Shown here: piece after piece, positions 61,647 to 64,000 of the stretch
Numbering within the stretch: the first letter of the stretch is position 1
Layout: each line of letters begins with the position of its first letter
From: an uncultured Prevotellaceae bacterium
GTDB lineage: Bacteria > Bacteroidota > Bacteroidia > Bacteroidales > Bacteroidaceae
Length of the DNA: 64,000 nucleotides
Reading direction: 5' to 3'
Assembly (NCBI GenBank): GCA_902771785.1
Contig: CACXYH010000006.1
Location: 1 to 64,000 of the forward strand
Made by a program: the position numbers and the translations under genes
The notes under the pieces: generated by a model
Database searches by the model: none
Seen by the model: the letters and a program-made list of their open reading frames with translations, nothing else
Told to the model about the DNA's origin: nothing

Positions 61647-63299
61647 ATGGCAACAACACCCGATTTCAACTACGCGCCCATGTTCCAGCTGGGCGAAGAC
61701 AAAACTGAATACAGACTGCTGACAAACGAAGGCGTGACCACCACCACCTTCGAGGGAAAGACCATCGTGAAGGTAGCACCCGAGGCGCTCACGCTGCTGG
61801 CACAGCAGGCCTTCCACGACGTGGAGTTCATGCTGCGACGCGAGCACAACCTGCAGGTGGCACAAATCCTGCAAGACCCCGACGCTTCGGACAACGACAA
61901 GTATGTGGCGCTGCAGTTCCTGCGCAATGCCGAGGTGGCCGCACGAGGCGTGCTGCCCTTCTGCCAGGACACGGGCACGGCCATCATTCACGGCGAGAAG
62001 GGTCAGCAGGTGTGGACGGGATTCGACGACGAGGAGGCTCTCTCGCACGGCGTCTACAACACGTTCACGCAGGACAACCTGCGCTACTCGCAGAACGCAC
62101 CGCTCACGATGTATGACGAGGTGAACACGCGCTGCAACCTGCCCGCACAGATTGACATCGAGGCTACGGAGGGCGACGAGTATCGCTTCGTGTTCGTGGC
62201 CAAGGGCGGCGGCTCGGCCAACAAGACCTACTTCTACCCCATGACCAAGGCCACGATACAGAACGAGCAGACGCTGCTGCCCTTCCTCGTGGAGAAGATG
62301 AAGAGCCTGGGCACGGCTGCATGCCCGCCCTACCACATCGCCTTCGTCATCGGCGGCACCAGCGCCGAGAAGAACCTGCTCACGGTGAAGCTGGCCAGCA
62401 TCAAATACTACGACTCGCTGCCCACCACCGGCGACGAGACGGGACGCGCCTTCCGCGACACCGACCTGGAGCAGAAGCTGCTCGAGGAGGCTCACCGCAT
62501 TGGCCTGGGCGCTCAGTTCGGCGGTAAATACCTGGCTCACGACATTCGCGTGGTGCGCCTGCCGCGCCACGGAGCCTCGTGCCCCATCGGCATGGGCGTG
62601 AGCTGCTCGGCCGACCGCAACATCAAGGCGAAAATCAATGCGCAGGGCATCTGGCTGGAGAAGATGGACGCCAACCCCGCTGAGCTCATCCCTGCCGAAT
62701 ATGCAAAGGCTGGCGAGGGGCAGAACACCATCAGCATCGACCTGGACGAGGGCATCGACAAGGTGCGCCAGGAGCTGTCGAAGTATCCCGTGTCGACACG
62801 CGTCAACCTGAAGGGCACCATCATCGTGGCACGCGACATCGCCCACGCCAAGCTCAAGGCACGCATCGACGCCGGTGAGCCTATGCCGCAGTACTTCAAG
62901 GACTACCCCGTGCTCTACGCCGGACCTGCCAAGACGCCCGAGGGATACCCCTGCGGCTCGATGGGACCGACGACCGCCAACCGCATGGACCCCTACGTAG
63001 ACGAGTTCCAGAGCCTGGGCGCCAGCCTCGTGATGATTGCCAAGGGCAACCGCTCGCAGGTGGTGACCGACGCCTGCCAGAAGCACGGCGGATTCTACCT
63101 GGGCAGCATCGGCGGCGTGGCTGCCGTACTCTCGCAGTCGTGCATCAAGAGCATTGAGTGCGTGGAGTATCCCGAGCTGGGCATGGAGGCCATCTGGAAG
63201 ATTCGCGTGGAGGACTTCCCCGCCTTCATCCTCGTCGACGACAAGGGCAACGACTTCTTCAAGCAGCTGAAGCCCTGGGCACCGTGCGCGAGAGTTTAG
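61647..63299 (+). CDS. Class I fumarate hydratase (iron-sulfur, fumA/fumB type)
   Basis: 550 residues from ATG 61647; the frame opens at 61539 but the promoter lies inside that extension. It interconverts fumarate and malate, a step of the reductive branch to succinate used by Prevotella and Bacteroides. The N-terminal alpha domain has [17 protein letters not shown], with a cluster-ligand Cys, and the motif [18 protein letters not shown] supplies further cysteines. The C-terminal beta domain contains [17 protein letters not shown] and [17 protein letters not shown]. Length fits a single-chain class I enzyme with both domains. It is oxygen-sensitive by family, in keeping with an anaerobe. Confidence 0.96.
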   Translation: MATTPDFNYAPMFQLGEDKTEYRLLTNEGVTTTTFEGKTIVKVAPEALTLLAQQAFHDVEFMLRREHNLQVAQILQDPDASDNDKYVALQFLRNAEVAARGVLPFCQDTGTAIIHGEKGQQVWTGFDDEEALSHGVYNTFTQDNLRYSQNAPLTMYDEVNTRCNLPAQIDIEATEGDEYRFVFVAKGGGSANKTYFYPMTKATIQNEQTLLPFLVEKMKSLGTAACPPYHIAFVIGGTSAEKNLLTVKLASIKYYDSLPTTGDETGRAFRDTDLEQKLLEEAHRIGLGAQFGGKYLAHDIRVVRLPRHGASCPIGMGVSCSADRNIKAKINAQGIWLEKMDANPAELIPAEYAKAGEGQNTISIDLDEGIDKVRQELSKYPVSTRVNLKGTIIVARDIAHAKLKARIDAGEPMPQYFKDYPVLYAGPAKTPEGYPCGSMGPTTANRMDPYVDEFQSLGASLVMIAKGNRSQVVTDACQKHGGFYLGSIGGVAAVLSQSCIKSIECVEYPELGMEAIWKIRVEDFPAFILVDDKGNDFFKQLKPWAPCARV

Positions 63300-63380
63300 A
63301 GTTTAGAGTTTAGACTTTAGAATTTAGAGTTTAGAGTTAAGAGTTTAGAATTAAGAGTTAAGACTTTAGAATTTAGAGTT
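63300..63380. repeat. Degenerate AT-rich short repeats (tttagag/ttaagag)
   Basis: About ten imperfect 7-8 base units (gagttta, gacttta, gaattta, gagttaa) fill the spacer after fumarase. A shorter version lies at 8680-8705 before the first SusC and, in the opposite orientation, at 39200-39230 before the symporter. No promoter box could be identified in it. Confidence 0.75.
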
Positions 63381-63386
63381 GACGAT

Positions 63387-64000
63387 ATGTGGAGCATGAG
63401 GGACGCAGGCAAACGAGTAGGAGGGGCTGTGCTCCTCATGCTCTGCTTGCTGACGGCCACGGCACAGACGCGTAGGGGCAACTGCATGCCCGGACTGACC
63501 GCTGCCGCTGCCGCCGCCGACGGCTCAGCCGCTGCCGCAGCACGCCAAAAGCGGATATGGCTCCAACCGAACAGCCGCTGGGATGCCTCGAAAACCTACC
63601 GCCAGCTGGTGGTGCTCGTCAGCTTCGCCGACCTGGACTTCGGAATGGACGACCCGCAGGCCTACTACAACCGCCTGTTCAACGAGCACGGCTACAACGA
63701 GGGCATCGGACCGGGATGCGTGGCCGACTACTTCAGAGCGCAGTCGGGCGGACAACTGAACATTCAGTTCGACGTGGTGGGGCCCTACAAGACGTCGACA
63801 AAGGCACAGCCCTATGCGAACCCCACCGAAAAAACCCGTAACTTCGGCATAGCGCCGCTGAGGGAGGCGGCGAAGATGGCGATGCAGCAGATGCCGGAGG
63901 GTACCGACTTCTCGGCATACGACTGGGACGACAAGGGGCGCATCACCCAGCTGGTGATAGTGTATGCCGGCATCTCCGGCAACGGCGGCGAGGAGACCTA
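63387..64000 (+). CDS. Second M6 family metalloprotease (3' truncated by the window edge)
   Basis: About 204 residues are visible from ATG 63387, and the frame is open to the end of the window. A signal segment (RVGGAVLLMLCLLTATAQ) is followed by a low-complexity alanine stretch (LTAAAAAADGSAAAAA). Then come YRQLVVLVSFADLDFGMDDP, VADYFRAQSGGQLNIQFDVV and YDWDDKGRITQLVIVYAG, which line up with the M6 protease at 59979. The zinc-binding region lies beyond the window. The two proteases are related but not near-identical, and only the fumarase gene separates them. Confidence 0.88.
   Translation, partial: MWSMRDAGKRVGGAVLLMLCLLTATAQTRRGNCMPGLTAAAAAADGSAAAAARQKRIWLQPNSRWDASKTYRQLVVLVSFADLDFGMDDPQAYYNRLFNEHGYNEGIGPGCVADYFRAQSGGQLNIQFDVVGPYKTSTKAQPYANPTEKTRNFGIAPLREAAKMAMQQMPEGTDFSAYDWDDKGRITQLVIVYAGISGNGGEET

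Noticed and set aside
60450..63086. An 878-codon minus-strand open frame across the M6 and fumarase genes
   Set aside because: It crosses two well-supported plus-strand genes and their promoter and has shadow-type composition.

Overview
The window is a 64 kb piece of a Bacteroidota chromosome, most likely a Prevotellaceae member (Prevotella, Segatella or Xylanibacter type). Evidence: SusC/SusD pairs, lipoproteins with Bacteroidota-type lipoboxes, several secreted proteins with C-terminal sorting-type tails, promoters that fit the Bacteroidota consensus TTTG-N19-21-TAnnTTTG, and the families DUF4954, DUF4251 and DUF4419. No tRNA, rRNA, CRISPR array or transposase gene was seen.

The left two thirds (1-44282) form a rhamnogalacturonan-I/pectin utilisation region. 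A PL4 rhamnogalacturonan lyase (196-2061) and a large secreted protein of unknown function (2266-5043) come first. A repeat-rich spacer follows. Next is a seven-gene run of two SusC/SusD pairs with three fasciclin-domain proteins, at least two of them clear lipoproteins (5793-23554). The plus-strand enzyme set is a CE7-like esterase, GH115, GH106, GH78, an alpha/beta-hydrolase plus SGNH double esterase, a frameshifted PL11 lyase and a GH28 (23695-37582). The minus strand carries an intact PL11 lyase, GH97, an OprP-like porin and a sodium:solute symporter (37668-44282). Together these could capture RG-I, cut its backbone, remove rhamnose, uronic acid, galactose and acyl groups, and import products. 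No hybrid two-component or SusR-like regulator lies in the window.

The region 44427-50666 is housekeeping-like: HflX GTPase, a DUF4954 beta-helix protein and an M16 zinc protease, with a 10-copy heptamer repeat before the protease.

The region 50817-58088 is the most unusual part. A plus-strand operon encodes an ECF sigma factor, a short anti-sigma-like membrane protein, DUF4251 and DUF4419 proteins. It converges on a minus-strand operon encoding a secreted caspase-like cysteine protease, a secreted surface protein, and a single 501-residue polypeptide that joins an ECF sigma factor, one inner-membrane helix, a Pro/Gln/Glu-rich linker and a C-terminal outer-membrane beta-barrel. The last could be a one-protein signalling device running from the cell surface to RNA polymerase.

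The right end (58240-64000) holds an acyltransferase-3 membrane protein, a 50-residue protein coupled to an M6 metalloprotease, class I fumarase, and the start of a second M6 protease cut by the window edge.

Three intergenic spacers (5444-5628, 24986-25117, 59395-59613) contain the same family of 22-bp tandem repeats. A further spacer element has 43-bp direct repeats enclosed by a perfect 44-bp inverted repeat.
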